Shown piece after piece: positions 10,022 to 22,733 of a DNA stretch of 64,000 nt; the stretch's first letter is position 1, and the number at the start of each line of letters is the position of its first letter. The position numbers and the translations under genes were made by a program. Below the pieces are notes generated by a model. That model saw only the letters and a list, made by a program, of their open reading frames with translations, was not told the DNA's origin and did not search any database. This stretch comes from Acidobacteriota bacterium (GTDB lineage: Bacteria; Acidobacteriota; Blastocatellia; Pyrinomonadales; Pyrinomonadaceae), in NCBI GenBank assembly GCA_018269005.1, contig JAFDVK010000032.1, positions 62,001 to 126,000 of the forward strand, written 5' to 3'.

Positions 10022-12928
10022 ATGAAGGATAAGCTCTGGAAGCAATTTATCGACGAGGACGACCGCGGTTTGCCTGTTTTGCAAAACGGCAATGGGATCT
10101 CGCGCCGAACATTTCTCGAAGCGATCGGCTATACGACCGCCGCGATCGCATTGACAAGTTGCGCGACGCCGGAACAAAAGGTGATCCCGTACTTAAAGCA
10201 ACCACCAGAACTTACACCGGGCGTTGCGAACTGGTACGCCTCGACCTGCGGCGGCTGCAGTGCAGGTTGCGGAATGCTCGTGAAGGTCCGCGACGGCCGT
10301 CCGATAAAGGTCGAGGGTAATCCCGAACACCCAATAAGCAAGGGTGCACTTTGTCCGGTTGCCCATTCGCTGGTCTTCGGCCTTTATGATGCCGAACGCA
10401 TCCAGCAACCGCTTATCGGCGGAAAGACGGCGGCTTGGAGCGATGTCGATGCCCAGATCATCCAGAAACTGACTGCTCTAAAGGGTTCCAACGGAAAGAT
10501 CAGGTTTTTGTCGAAGACGATCGTCAGCCCAAGCTCTCGAGCGACGATCAACAAGTTCCTTTCACAGTTCAAGGACGCAAAGCATGTCGTTTACGAACCT
10601 GTCTCAACATACGGCGTGCGGGCGGCGCATCTCCGTACTCACGGGGTTGAGGCTCTTCCGTTTTACAATTTCGACAAGGCAAAGGTCGTCGTAAGTTTTG
10701 GGGCAGACTTCCTTGGAACATGGATCTCACCTGCGGCATTCATTCGCGGCTATTCCGAGGGAAGGAATGTAAATGAACGCAAGCAGGATATGCTGCGCCA
10801 CATACAGTTTGAATCCCGATTGTCTCTCACCGGTGCCAATGCCGATAAGCGAGTGAAGATCAGCCCGGCAGAAGAGGCTGACGCTCTCTTATTTTTGGCG
10901 AAGTTGGTTGGCGGCAGCTCGCAATCTTCCGTCCTCTCAGGAATTGAAACCGCAAAACTCTCAGAGGCAACGAAGGCTGCCCTTCAAAAATGTGCTGCTG
11001 AGTTAACGAAGGCAAAAGGTTCGTCTCTTGTGGTCTGCGGGTCGAACGACGCCGATAAACAGCAGATCGTAAACCTTATCAACCAAAGCTTAGAAAATTA
11101 CGGAAAGACGATCGTCGTCAGTTCGACCGCGTCCGAGGGCCAGAGCAAAGACGAAGATATCCAAGGCCTTTTCCAGGAAATAAAGGACGGCTCGGTCGCG
11201 GCCCTGTTCGTTCTCGATGCCAATCCGGCCTACGATCATTTTGCGGGGCCTGAATTCCTGTCCGCCTTGAGCAAGGTTCCGCTAAAGGTGTCGCTAAGCC
11301 CGACGCTCGACGAGACAACATCGGTGGCCGACTTTGTTTGCCCGACGCATCATTCACTTGAAGCGTGGGATGATGCAGAGGCGGTCAGCGGTGTGGTTAG
11401 TACGGTTCAGCCGGCGATCGCCCCTTTGTTCCAAACTCGTGCGTATCAGGAAAGCCTTATGCGGTGGAGTGGTGACGAACGCCGCTACTACGATGCGTTG
11501 CGAGCCGAGTGGCAGACGCGATACTTCGCCGGACAGAGTACGTTCAAAACGTTTGATGATCTTTGGGACAAATCTCTTCACGATGGTGTTTACCGACCAT
11601 CTGCCGCCCCGGCGGGTCCACCCGCGTTCAAAGCCGATGGCATCAATGAAGCCGCCGCAAGAATGGCTGCAGGGCCGGGTGGCGACGGCCTTTTCGTCGC
11701 CCTCTATCCGAAGGTGACCTTGCGTGACGGTAGATTTGCAAATAATCCGTGGCTGCACGAGATTCCAGATCCCATCACGAAAACAACTTGGGACAATTAC
11801 GCATGTCTTTCACCCAACGCGGCCGCTAGAGCTAGTCTTGCCGAGGGGCAATTCGTTCGAATCCAGAAAGGAAATATTGCCGTCGAACTGCCTGTGATGA
11901 TTCAGCCGGGACAGGCGGATGATTGCGTTGCCGTCGCGGTCGGGTATGGCAGGACGAAGGCCGGCAAGGTCGGTACTGGACTTGGCGCGAACGTCTTTCC
12001 GTTCGTAGAGTTCACAAATAACACTTTCCACTACGACTCAAGTGGTGCTTCCCTAACTGCCGCATCCAACTTTACGAGGTTCGCAAAAACACAAACAGAA
12101 GCTTCGGCCGAAGGCCGTCCGTTGATCAAAGAATATTCGCTGAATGAATTTGTTGCCGGCCATCTTCACGAAGAAAGCGAAAAGCAGATCGACCTCTGGA
12201 AACCGCACGACTTTCCTGAACACAAATGGGGAATGGTCATCGACCTGAACTCGTGCGTCGGCTGCAACGCTTGTGTATTGAGCTGCCAGGCCGAGAACAA
12301 CATTCCGGTTGTCGGCAAGGATGAGGTTCATCGGCGTCGTGAGATGCATTGGATGAGGATCGACCGATATTTTGATGAAAAGCAGGATGGGACAACCACA
12401 AGATTTCAGCCGATGACGTGCGAGCATTGTGATAATGCGTCTTGCGAGACGGTTTGTCCGGTGCTTGCGACCGTCCACTCGAGCGAAGGCCTGAATATGC
12501 AGGTCTATAACCGTTGCGTCGGTACCCGATATTGCGCTAACAACTGTCCATTTAAGGTACGGCGATTTAATTGGTTCTTGTATCCGCACGATGATCCGAT
12601 CGCAAATCTTGCCCTAAATCCTGACGTGACTGTTCGAAGTCGCGGTGTTATGGAAAAGTGCACTTTTTGCGTGCAGCGTATCGAGGAAGTCAAGATCCAC
12701 GCCCGCAATGAGGGCCGTCCGATCAAAGATGGCGAGATACAAACAGCTTGTCAACAAAGCTGTCCCGCGAATGCAATTAGCTTTGGCGATCTAAAAGACC
12801 TCGAAAGCAAGGTCTCAACGCTTCGGCACACGAAACGAAATTACATCTTGTTAGAAGAACTGAATCTCCGTCAGGGCCTCACCTATCTTGCCAAGGTGAA
12901 CAACGACGGCGACGATCTGGAGGGATAA
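10022..12928 (+). CDS. actB: Alternative complex III subunit B, molybdoprotein-like/ferredoxin fusion
   Basis: A 968-residue fused subunit. The N-terminus has a Tat motif (SRRTFLEAIG, about 25-34). Next is a molybdopterin-oxidoreductase-like domain with CGGCSAGCG at about 77-85. The C-terminal part (from about 730) has four cysteine groups: CVGCNACVLSCQ, CEHCDNASCETVCP, CVGTRYCANNCP and CTFCVQ...CQQSCP. In characterised complexes the first domain holds an iron-sulfur cluster but no molybdenum, so it is an electron conduit rather than an enzyme. The protein should be exported by Tat and bound to ActC on the periplasmic side. Confidence 0.95.
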   Translation: MKDKLWKQFIDEDDRGLPVLQNGNGISRRTFLEAIGYTTAAIALTSCATPEQKVIPYLKQPPELTPGVANWYASTCGGCSAGCGMLVKVRDGRPIKVEGNPEHPISKGALCPVAHSLVFGLYDAERIQQPLIGGKTAAWSDVDAQIIQKLTALKGSNGKIRFLSKTIVSPSSRATINKFLSQFKDAKHVVYEPVSTYGVRAAHLRTHGVEALPFYNFDKAKVVVSFGADFLGTWISPAAFIRGYSEGRNVNERKQDMLRHIQFESRLSLTGANADKRVKISPAEEADALLFLAKLVGGSSQSSVLSGIETAKLSEATKAALQKCAAELTKAKGSSLVVCGSNDADKQQIVNLINQSLENYGKTIVVSSTASEGQSKDEDIQGLFQEIKDGSVAALFVLDANPAYDHFAGPEFLSALSKVPLKVSLSPTLDETTSVADFVCPTHHSLEAWDDAEAVSGVVSTVQPAIAPLFQTRAYQESLMRWSGDERRYYDALRAEWQTRYFAGQSTFKTFDDLWDKSLHDGVYRPSAAPAGPPAFKADGINEAAARMAAGPGGDGLFVALYPKVTLRDGRFANNPWLHEIPDPITKTTWDNYACLSPNAAARASLAEGQFVRIQKGNIAVELPVMIQPGQADDCVAVAVGYGRTKAGKVGTGLGANVFPFVEFTNNTFHYDSSGASLTAASNFTRFAKTQTEASAEGRPLIKEYSLNEFVAGHLHEESEKQIDLWKPHDFPEHKWGMVIDLNSCVGCNACVLSCQAENNIPVVGKDEVHRRREMHWMRIDRYFDEKQDGTTTRFQPMTCEHCDNASCETVCPVLATVHSSEGLNMQVYNRCVGTRYCANNCPFKVRRFNWFLYPHDDPIANLALNPDVTVRSRGVMEKCTFCVQRIEEVKIHARNEGRPIKDGEIQTACQQSCPANAISFGDLKDLESKVSTLRHTKRNYILLEELNLRQGLTYLAKVNNDGDDLEG

Positions 12929-12934
12929 TCTCGA

Positions 12935-14371
12935 ATGGCAACAGCTTTGAAAGACATTGAGTTTCAAAACGCGGAAGAAGAGATACGGCTTCAGGGTGAG
13001 ATCGAACGGGTTACGGCCCATCCCGTTTATTCGCCGCTGCGAGAACCGCTGATCGATGAGAGCAAATCGTGCAGTGATGTTACGAATGACATCTGCGGCC
13101 TTCTTGAACGGCCTCCGCTTAGAGGCTGGTGGATCCTGTTCAGCATCTCCGTCGTATTGCTCGCACTCGGGATGATCGCGGCCGTCAACACAGTGACATT
13201 CGGGATCGGTACCTGGGGGCTGAATAAGACCATCGGGTGGGCCTTCGGAATCACGAATTTCGTCTTCTGGATCGGTATCGGCCACGCAGGAACCTTTATC
13301 TCGGCGATCCTTTATCTTTTCGGACAAAAGTGGAGAACGTCGATCAATCGCTCGGCAGAGGCGATGACGCTTATCGCCGTGATGTGTGCCGGTGTCTTCC
13401 CCATTCTTCATATGGGACGGCCGTGGCTCTTCTATTGGATCATGCCCTATCCGAATACGCGAGGATCACTTTGGGTCAATTTCCGTTCGCCGCTTTTGTG
13501 GGACTTCTTTGCGATCTCGACCTATTTCACGATCTCGCTGGTCTTTTGGTATCTAGGTCTTGTTCCCGATCTTGCGACAGCCCGTGATAGAGCAAAGAGC
13601 AAATGGCGGCGGATCTTCTACACGATCCTCAGCCTAGGATGGAACGGGGGCAACAGAACATGGTCGCGATACGAGACGGTCTATGGCGTGCTTGCGGCCC
13701 TTGCCACACCGCTCGTGCTTTCTGTCCACAGCATCGTTAGTTTCGACTTCGCCACTTCGCTCGTCCCCGGCTGGCACTCGACGATCTTTCCGCCGTACTT
13801 CGTTGCTGGAGCTGTCTTTTCGGGGTTTGCGATGGTTACAACCCTTCTTATCCCGGTGCGGAAGGTGATGCATCTTGAGGGATACATCACCATTCAGCAC
13901 CTGGACAATATGTGCAAGATCACCCTTCTGACCGGATCGATCGTTGGATTGTCTTACCTAACGGAGCTCTTCATCGGCTTTTACAGCGGGAATCCAAATG
14001 AGATCTTCGTGATCCTCAACCGTATGGGTGGACCGTATGCTTGGGCCTACTGGATCATGTTCAGCTGCAACGCGATCTTCCCCCAGCTGTTCTGGTTCAA
14101 AGCCTTCCGAACAAAGATTCCTCTGATCTTGGGGCTGTGCATTCTTGTTAACGTCGGAATGTGGTTCGAGCGCTTTGTTATCATTGTCACCAGTCTGCAC
14201 AGGGACTATCTGCCATCGAGCTGGGCGATCTTTATACCGACCTTGACCGATCTTGGATTGTTGGTCGGCAGCTTTGGACTGTTCTTTACGGCCTTCCTGC
14301 TCTTCTTAAGACTGTTTCCGGTTATTTCAATGAACGAGGTGAAAGGAGTTTTGCATTATGCGCGCGACTGA
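12935..14371 (+). CDS. actC: Alternative complex III subunit C (NrfD/PsrC-type quinol-binding membrane protein)
   Basis: A 478-residue protein with about ten membrane helices, NrfD/PsrC fold. The motif GIGHAGTFISAILYL and HMGRPWLFYWIMPYPN are characteristic of ActC. This subunit is the main quinol oxidation site. A strong GGAGGGA lies before ATG 12935. It overlaps actD by 14 bases. Length and order fit other act operons. Confidence 0.95.
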   Translation: MATALKDIEFQNAEEEIRLQGEIERVTAHPVYSPLREPLIDESKSCSDVTNDICGLLERPPLRGWWILFSISVVLLALGMIAAVNTVTFGIGTWGLNKTIGWAFGITNFVFWIGIGHAGTFISAILYLFGQKWRTSINRSAEAMTLIAVMCAGVFPILHMGRPWLFYWIMPYPNTRGSLWVNFRSPLLWDFFAISTYFTISLVFWYLGLVPDLATARDRAKSKWRRIFYTILSLGWNGGNRTWSRYETVYGVLAALATPLVLSVHSIVSFDFATSLVPGWHSTIFPPYFVAGAVFSGFAMVTTLLIPVRKVMHLEGYITIQHLDNMCKITLLTGSIVGLSYLTELFIGFYSGNPNEIFVILNRMGGPYAWAYWIMFSCNAIFPQLFWFKAFRTKIPLILGLCILVNVGMWFERFVIIVTSLHRDYLPSSWAIFIPTLTDLGLLVGSFGLFFTAFLLFLRLFPVISMNEVKGVLHYARD

Positions 14372-14903
14372 ACCAAGCGAGAAGACGGTGCGGTACACCG
14401 CCGCGTTTTTCGACAATGAACACGATCTGATGGCGATCGCTGCGGAGGCACGGCTTCGCGGATTTGAGATACAGGATGTCTTTTCTCCGTATCCCATCCA
14501 CGGCATGGATCGGGCTGTCGGCCTAGAGCGTTCCCGTTTGGGCTGGATCGCGTTCGCGGCGGGAGCTTTGGGTTTGATCTCGGCGATCCTGCTGCAAGTG
14601 TGGACGTCGGCTTACGACTGGCCGCTCAATGTTGGCGGAAAACCCTTTAACTCCTTTCCGCTCTTCGTGCCCGTGATGTTCGAGTTGACCGTCCTCTTCT
14701 CAGGGCTTATCTCGATCGGCGTTCTATTTATGATGAACAGGCTGTGGATCTTCAGTAAAAAGAAGATATTCGAAGGCGTAACGGACGACCACTTCGTGCT
14801 GGTGTTGAAACAAAGAGATGCCTCTTTTGACGCAGAAAAAGCAGCGCGTCTCTTCAAAAAGTACCGAGCGATAAAGGTAATGGAGGGTGACAAATTCGTA
14901 TGA
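14358..14903 (+). CDS. actD: Alternative complex III subunit D (DUF3341)
   Basis: A 181-residue protein with a cytoplasmic N-terminal domain (VRYTAAFFDNEHDLMAIA, IQDVFSPYPIHGMDRAVGL) and two membrane helices (about 60-80 and 97-118). DUF3341 is the diagnostic family for ActD. It binds the membrane core and has no cofactor. It overlaps both neighbours (14 bases with actC, ATGA with actE), which argues for coupled translation. Confidence 0.93.
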   Translation: MRATEPSEKTVRYTAAFFDNEHDLMAIAAEARLRGFEIQDVFSPYPIHGMDRAVGLERSRLGWIAFAAGALGLISAILLQVWTSAYDWPLNVGGKPFNSFPLFVPVMFELTVLFSGLISIGVLFMMNRLWIFSKKKIFEGVTDDHFVLVLKQRDASFDAEKAARLFKKYRAIKVMEGDKFV

Positions 14904-15460
14904 AAAGGAGCGTTACAATAGCTTTCTTTCTTCTGTTGCCAGTCATAGTCATCGGTGGAATGGTCGGATTTAGCCGTGACCAGACGAAAAGGAATCGAGA
15001 GTTCCCTACGCAGATGGAATACTCGCCAGCCTATCTTTCTCAAACGGCAAATCCGGTACTGCCGAAAGGTATGACCTTGCAGCCGCCGGTCGAGGGAACC
15101 GTCAGACGAGGTTTTATGCCGTTCCACTACGGTCCGGGCCTTGACGAAGAGGCTCGGGCCGGGAGGGAGCTTATAAATCCGTTCCAGCCGACACAAGAGA
15201 ATCTCGACCGCGGAAAGTACATATTCACCAACGATTGCGCTGTTTGTCATGGAGCAACGGGTGCAGGCGACGGACCGATCATACCAAAGTTCCCGAACCC
15301 GCCCTCTTATCACACTGATACATCGAAGGCTCTGCCGGACGGCGCGATGTTTCACATAATCACGATGGGAAGGAACAACATGGGATCTTACGCAGCCCAG
15401 GTCGCACCGGACGATCGTTGGAAGGTGATTCTCTATATTCGCAACCTGCAGAAAAAGTAA
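14900..15460 (+). CDS. actE: Alternative complex III subunit E, monohaem cytochrome c
   Basis: A 186-residue protein. It has an N-terminal signal or lipoprotein-like anchor helix (about 5-22) and one cytochrome c domain with CAVCHGATGAGDGP (about 113) and a likely axial methionine in the ITMGRNNMGSY segment. In the family this is the exit haem that passes electrons to a terminal acceptor. No oxidase genes follow here, so the acceptor is open. The start overlaps the actD stop (ATGA). Confidence 0.93.
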   Translation: MKRSVTIAFFLLLPVIVIGGMVGFSRDQTKRNREFPTQMEYSPAYLSQTANPVLPKGMTLQPPVEGTVRRGFMPFHYGPGLDEEARAGRELINPFQPTQENLDRGKYIFTNDCAVCHGATGAGDGPIIPKFPNPPSYHTDTSKALPDGAMFHIITMGRNNMGSYAAQVAPDDRWKVILYIRNLQKK

Positions 15461-15463
15461 GCT

Positions 15464-16672
15464 ATGGCAAAGAATGAATTGACGAACGGAATGGAGCGAA
15501 ACGTCTTGATCGGCTTGCTCGTGCTAGGGGTCGTGGGCAGCGTAGCGGGATTGATGTCGAGTGACCGCTTTTGGTTCAGTTTCCTGCAGAACTCGATATT
15601 TGTATTAACCATAGCCCTTGGAGCGGTGCTTTTTGTTGCCTTCAAGTCGGTGTCAAACGCCGGATGGGCTACAGTTTTTCGCCGCGTTCCGGAAGCAATG
15701 ATGGCATATGTCCCCATCGGCGGGCTGCTTCTTCTACTTGTCTATTTCGGTAGGAACACGCTATATCCGTGGACGAACCCTGCTATGGAGACTCACGGTG
15801 CCGGTCTCGAGCTTGGTTTCAAGCATTTATGGCTTAGCACGCCATTCTTCTTTGCCAGAATGGTCGCCTTTCTTGCGATCTGGTGCGGACTGATCTATGG
15901 AATAAGGAAGGCATCATTTCAGCAGGATACGGATGGGAGCGTCGAACATACGCGACTGAGAAAGATATACTCATCGATCTTCATTGTGGTGTTCGGGATC
16001 ACGTTCTCCCTTGCTTCGTTCGATTGGATAATGTCGCTGGAGCCGATGTTCTATAGCACGATCTTTGGGTTTTATATGATCGCCGGAACCCTTACGAGCA
16101 GCGCCGCGGCCATAACGATCCTGGTCGTTTGGCTTAAACAGCGAGGATATCTTCCGGCTGTTGGGGACAAGCATATGCACTATCTTGGCCAACTCGTAAT
16201 GGGGTTTGCCACGTTCTGGGCATATATGTGGATTTCGCAATATCTACTGATCTATTATGCCAATCTTCCCGAAGAGACTATTTACTATTATCGGAGAACC
16301 GGCACCACCGGTTGGTTCACGGTCTTTATTGTCAACCTGTTCTTGAATTGGGTGATCCCGTTCATGATGCTTCTTCCCCGACAGGTCAAAATGAATGCAA
16401 AATGGATGGTCGCCGCCTGTACGATCGCCCTCGTTGGACACTGGCTGGACCTTTACTCCATGATATTTCCTGCATTTTTTGGAAGCCCTATGGTCGGCTA
16501 TGTCGATATTGCATTATTGGTCGGGTCTATCGCTCTCTTCTTGCTTGTGTTCTTTAGAAGTCTTGGAGCTAAGGGACTTGTTCCCCGTAATGATCCGTAC
16601 CTCGAAGAGAGCGTTGAACACGAGCACCTCGAAATCGTGCACTCCCTCAAGGCCGGTACTGCGACCGATTAA
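15464..16672 (+). CDS. actF: Alternative complex III subunit F (second NrfD-like membrane subunit)
   Basis: A 402-residue protein with about ten membrane helices. It is a distant copy of ActC and completes the ABCDEF set. Typical sequence includes AFLAIWCGLIYGIRKAS, FDWIMSLEPMFYSTIFGFY and WAYMWISQYLLIYYANLPEE. It is proposed in the family to take part in proton translocation. Its gene ends the unit that began with the dihaem cytochrome c; a hairpin follows at 16732. Confidence 0.95.
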   Translation: MAKNELTNGMERNVLIGLLVLGVVGSVAGLMSSDRFWFSFLQNSIFVLTIALGAVLFVAFKSVSNAGWATVFRRVPEAMMAYVPIGGLLLLLVYFGRNTLYPWTNPAMETHGAGLELGFKHLWLSTPFFFARMVAFLAIWCGLIYGIRKASFQQDTDGSVEHTRLRKIYSSIFIVVFGITFSLASFDWIMSLEPMFYSTIFGFYMIAGTLTSSAAAITILVVWLKQRGYLPAVGDKHMHYLGQLVMGFATFWAYMWISQYLLIYYANLPEETIYYYRRTGTTGWFTVFIVNLFLNWVIPFMMLLPRQVKMNAKWMVAACTIALVGHWLDLYSMIFPAFFGSPMVGYVDIALLVGSIALFLLVFFRSLGAKGLVPRNDPYLEESVEHEHLEIVHSLKAGTATD

Positions 16673-16731
16673 ACGGCCCTTCGGGACGGTAACGCGTTGG
16701 GTCTTGAACGAAGTGTAGTGATCTTTGACAA

Positions 16732-16767
16732 TTGTCCGGCGTTCGGCTGATGTCGAACGCCGGACAA
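16732..16767. terminator. Strong hairpin between the converging actF and tnaA genes
   Basis: The arms TTGTCCGGCGTTCG (16732-16745) and CGAACGCCGGACAA (16754-16767) match over 14 bases around an 8-base loop. No real T-run follows on either strand, so it may slow polymerase, protect the 3' end or need Rho. Its position between convergent genes fits a bidirectional transcript boundary. Confidence 0.6.
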
Positions 16768-16777
16768 AATAATCTAT

Positions 16778-19689
<2,912 letters not shown>

Positions 19690-19704
19690 TAGGGGTTATA
19701 GCGA

Positions 19705-20469
19705 TCAGATCCCGCTGAAGCCTCCGTCTATCTCGAACGCCGTTCCCGTAACAAAGGCGGCTTCATCAGACGCGAGATATAATACAGCGGCGGCGATCTC
19801 TTCTGGGGCAGCCATTCGGCCGAGGGCTTGGGCGGCTGCCATTTCTTCGTAAGCCTTTGCCGGGTCGGGGTACTCCGCAAGACGTTTTTTTACGAACGGC
19901 GTCTCAACACGGCCGGGACAAACAGCGATCGCCCTAATGCCATCCTTTGCATGGTCAAGGGCGAGGCATTTGGTGAAGCCGACAACAGCGAATTTTGTCG
20001 TGCAATACGCGAGTCTGTCGGCGATGGCCACAACCCCGCCGATCGACGCGATGTTTATAACGACTCCTGCCTTTCGCTTGGCCATTCCAGGAAGGAATGC
20101 CTTCGTAAGACTGAAAATACCGCGTACATTTACCGAATAAAGTCGATCAAGGTCGTCCGCCTCGGTCTGAAGTATAGTACCGACGTGTCCGATGCCGGCA
20201 TTGTTTACGAGAATATCCGGTGTGCCTCGCTCCTCAATTACCCGGTTTGCGGCAAGTCCGCAGGCATCGGCATCTCTTACGTCAAGATGGACGTAATCGG
20301 CTGCCAGCCCCGTAGCAATCAGACGCTCTACCGTTCGCTCTCCGCCTTCATCATCGACATCCGCGACGTACACGAACGCCCCGGCCGCGCCCAGCGTCTC
20401 GGCGATCGCCTCACCAATGCCTGAAGCGGCGCCCGTGACAAACGCAGTTTTTCCTTTCAGATCGAACAT
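19705..20469 (-). CDS. SDR-family dehydrogenase of the sugar-acid operon
   Basis: A 254-residue classical short-chain dehydrogenase. The nucleotide-binding motif TGAASGIG is at 12-19, with D37 in VADVDD favouring NAD. It has NNAG near 90, the catalytic serine in NIASIGG and YCTTK. The C-terminus FEIDGGFSGI is typical. It is the last gene of the long minus-strand unit and starts 3 bases after the FAH-family gene. In bacterial L-fuconate and similar pathways an SDR oxidises the 2-keto-3-deoxy acid made by an enolase-superfamily dehydratase, and an FAH hydrolase then cleaves the product; all three types occur here. The substrate is inferred. Confidence 0.82.
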   Translation of the reverse strand: MFDLKGKTAFVTGAASGIGEAIAETLGAAGAFVYVADVDDEGGERTVERLIATGLAADYVHLDVRDADACGLAANRVIEERGTPDILVNNAGIGHVGTILQTEADDLDRLYSVNVRGIFSLTKAFLPGMAKRKAGVVINIASIGGVVAIADRLAYCTTKFAVVGFTKCLALDHAKDGIRAIAVCPGRVETPFVKKRLAEYPDPAKAYEEMAAAQALGRMAAPEEIAAAVLYLASDEAAFVTGTAFEIDGGFSGI

Positions 20470-20472
20470 ATT

Positions 20473-21369
20473 TCACATCCAACGCTGGATAACTGGATTT
20501 CGAAGCACGCCCAAGCCCTCGATCTCAACCTCAGAAACATCGCCGGACCTCAGAAAGACCTTTGGAGTGCGTGCAAATCCGACCCCCGGCGGTGTTCCCG
20601 TTGCGATCACGTCGCCTGGTTCGAGTGTGATCGTTCTAGAGATGAACTCGATGAGTTCCGGGATCTGAAAGATCATCTGCTTCGTATTTGAATCCTGAAG
20701 CGTCTCGCCGTTCAGTCGAAAGCTGATCCGAAGGCCGTGCGGATCCGCGATCTCATCGGCGGTAGCTATAAACTCGCCCATGGGAGCGAACGTGTCGCAG
20801 GATTTTCCCCGCTGCCATTGGCCGTCAGCGAACTGCATGTCTCTTGCCGAGACGTCGTTGATGTTCGTGTATCCGAACACATATGCCATCGCGTCGCCCG
20901 CAGGTATGTTCCTTCCATAGCGGCCGATCACGACCGCCAGTTCTGCCTCATAATCCACTTCCGAGCTCCCGACAGGTAATTCAATGGCTGCCTCAGGGCC
21001 AATAACGGAGGTCGAGAATTTTGAGAAAATTATGGGTGAAGCAGGTATTGCCATACCGCTCTCTTCGGCGTGGTCGCGGTAGTTCAACCCAACGCAGATC
21101 AATTTGCCGGGTCGCGGAACGGGAGCCTCTATCGATACGTCACTCCGCTCGATGATAACGGCCGAACCGTCGCTGATAGCCCGTTGCGCCGGTGTTAGAA
21201 AGTCGAGAGCTAGATCCCAGCATTTTAGAATGTCGGCGTGTGAAAGGCCGCTGCCGAGAAACTCAGGAGTAAGGTCGGCTATTCGGCCGTCATCGAGAAG
21301 CGCACCGATCCTATATCCCGTCGCCGAACGCCCTGCGTCGGCTCTTCTTTTGAAAACCACTAACTTCAT
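20473..21369 (-). CDS. Fumarylacetoacetate hydrolase-family protein (candidate diketo-deoxy sugar acid hydrolase)
   Basis: A 298-residue cytoplasmic protein of the FAH fold. GLNYRDHAEESG, SSEVDYEAELAVVIG (metal-binding acidic residues), FGYTNINDVSARDMQ and ATGTPPGVGF are the family blocks. Close relatives include 2,4-diketo-3-deoxy-L-fuconate hydrolase, which splits its substrate to pyruvate and lactate. The neighbours (dehydratase, SDR) fit such a path better than tyrosine breakdown. The frame is open to 21465, but ATG 21369 is preceded by AAGGA and avoids overlap with the next gene. Confidence 0.8.
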   Translation of the reverse strand: MKLVVFKRRADAGRSATGYRIGALLDDGRIADLTPEFLGSGLSHADILKCWDLALDFLTPAQRAISDGSAVIIERSDVSIEAPVPRPGKLICVGLNYRDHAEESGMAIPASPIIFSKFSTSVIGPEAAIELPVGSSEVDYEAELAVVIGRYGRNIPAGDAMAYVFGYTNINDVSARDMQFADGQWQRGKSCDTFAPMGEFIATADEIADPHGLRISFRLNGETLQDSNTKQMIFQIPELIEFISRTITLEPGDVIATGTPPGVGFARTPKVFLRSGDVSEVEIEGLGVLRNPVIQRWM

Positions 21370-21406
21370 CGTTATCCTTGGCCACCTAGATCCTGTCGTG
21401 TTTCGA

Positions 21407-22726
21407 TCATCTCTTAAGGCCCTCGATCGGCACCCAAACAAATCTCGGCCGATAGAAGTCCGCATAGATCGAATCGCCCGGCTTTGCCCCGAAAGGTAGA
21501 TTACTGTTATACGAAATGAGCAACCGACCGTCTTTGGTGAACTGAGGGTGCATGTGCGGGTTGTAAACGCTCATCCCCGTCTTTAGAGATTCCGACGTGG
21601 TCATGCCCGGAAGTTTCTTCTGACCGGCGGTCGGAGTTCGATAGACAAATACTTTGGAAGTGAACGGTCCCTCCGGGCTGCATGCCGAGTACAGATAGAG
21701 GTCCTTCCAATCGGAGTAGCCGACCGACGTGTCGAACGTGACCATTACGAAGGTTGGTTTGCCGTCGATGTTCAGACGACGAAGGCTTAGCTCGTCGCTG
21801 ATGCTGTCCTTCGCAGGAATGATCGATGCTCGGTCGTCAAGTTTTTTCGAGAAGGCTTTGCCGTTCCACGCCGACCAATTCTTAAGGTCCGCAGCGAAGT
21901 CGATCCCCTTTGACGCATCGACCTTTGCGACATATAACTTCTTGTATTTGTTCGCGGCTTCGAGCGACGATCTTTCCACGCCTTCAATGGAGCCCTCGTT
22001 CCGCATTCCGTAGATATAGAGTTCGTTGCGATCATTGAGCCATAGCGAGATCCCCCAGATCGCTTCGTCCATCTTGTGAGCGAGATCGACGATCTTCTCG
22101 ATCTCGAGTGTGTTCGCGTCCATCTGTGCGATGGCCTGAGCGCGATACTTGATCCAGAATGCCTTGTCGAACGGCCGCGCGACATCCCATTCGTTCAGGA
22201 ACATCCAGATCTTCTTCTTTCCGCCAACCTCGACAATTATCGGGTCGCCGAGCCAGTACATATCGTTCGGGCCGCCGCTCTTCGGTCGGAAATACGAAGT
22301 TGAATAGCCGAATTTGTCCTTAGGGCCGGTGAGCGTGTGCACGGTTCGGCCGTCCTGTGACCGCACGAGCACGCTGTTATAAACGTAGTGGATCACTTCG
22401 GGTTTCGGGCCGCAGATCGGAGGGAGACAGTTCGGCTTTCGCATTCGGAGGCCGTTGGAATTCGTAAAAACGGAGCCGTCTCCGGGCATCGCGGGATTCT
22501 CGCCGATGAACGAGTCTGAGAAAAAGAACGCCGAATCGCCGTTCGGCAGTTCGAGGGACACCGTCGTGTCCCCGCCGGTCCAACCCGGCCCGCTGCGGGA
22601 GAATATCTTGTCCCATTCTTTCGCCGGCACACCCTTGCCTGCCGATATCTCGCACTGCGGGAACACCGCGGCCGAAAGGACGGCGAGCAGGATGACGCAA
22701 ACCAACAGTCGCAAAAAAGATCTCAT
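21407..22726 (-). CDS. Secreted beta-propeller-like protein (DUF4185/DUF5005-like), function unknown
   Basis: A 439-residue protein. It has an N-terminal signal peptide (MRSFLRLLVCVILLAVLSAA) and a body rich in W/G/D strand motifs such as GPGWTGGDTTVSLELPNG, FFFSDSFIGENP and DMYWLGDPIIVEVGG. These resemble five-bladed propeller proteins related to glycosidase families 32/43/62 (DUF4185/DUF5005). It probably binds or cleaves a sugar outside the cytoplasm, given the glycosidase and sugar-acid genes around it. I cannot assign catalytic residues. The start at ATG 22726 gives a clean signal peptide; the frame is open upstream to 22843 inside the next gene. Confidence 0.65.
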   Translation of the reverse strand: MRSFLRLLVCVILLAVLSAAVFPQCEISAGKGVPAKEWDKIFSRSGPGWTGGDTTVSLELPNGDSAFFFSDSFIGENPAMPGDGSVFTNSNGLRMRKPNCLPPICGPKPEVIHYVYNSVLVRSQDGRTVHTLTGPKDKFGYSTSYFRPKSGGPNDMYWLGDPIIVEVGGKKKIWMFLNEWDVARPFDKAFWIKYRAQAIAQMDANTLEIEKIVDLAHKMDEAIWGISLWLNDRNELYIYGMRNEGSIEGVERSSLEAANKYKKLYVAKVDASKGIDFAADLKNWSAWNGKAFSKKLDDRASIIPAKDSISDELSLRRLNIDGKPTFVMVTFDTSVGYSDWKDLYLYSACSPEGPFTSKVFVYRTPTAGQKKLPGMTTSESLKTGMSVYNPHMHPQFTKDGRLLISYNSNLPFGAKPGDSIYADFYRPRFVWVPIEGLKR

Positions 22727-22733
22727 AACGACA

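Noticed and set aside
10022-12928. ActB read as a working molybdoenzyme
   Set aside because: Its neighbours and fused ferredoxin domain fit alternative complex III, in which this domain carries no molybdenum.
16725-16738. TTGAC-AATT-GTCCG resembling an Fnr box
   Set aside because: The right half has two mismatches, it overlaps the terminator-like hairpin and it lies between converging genes where no promoter is expected.
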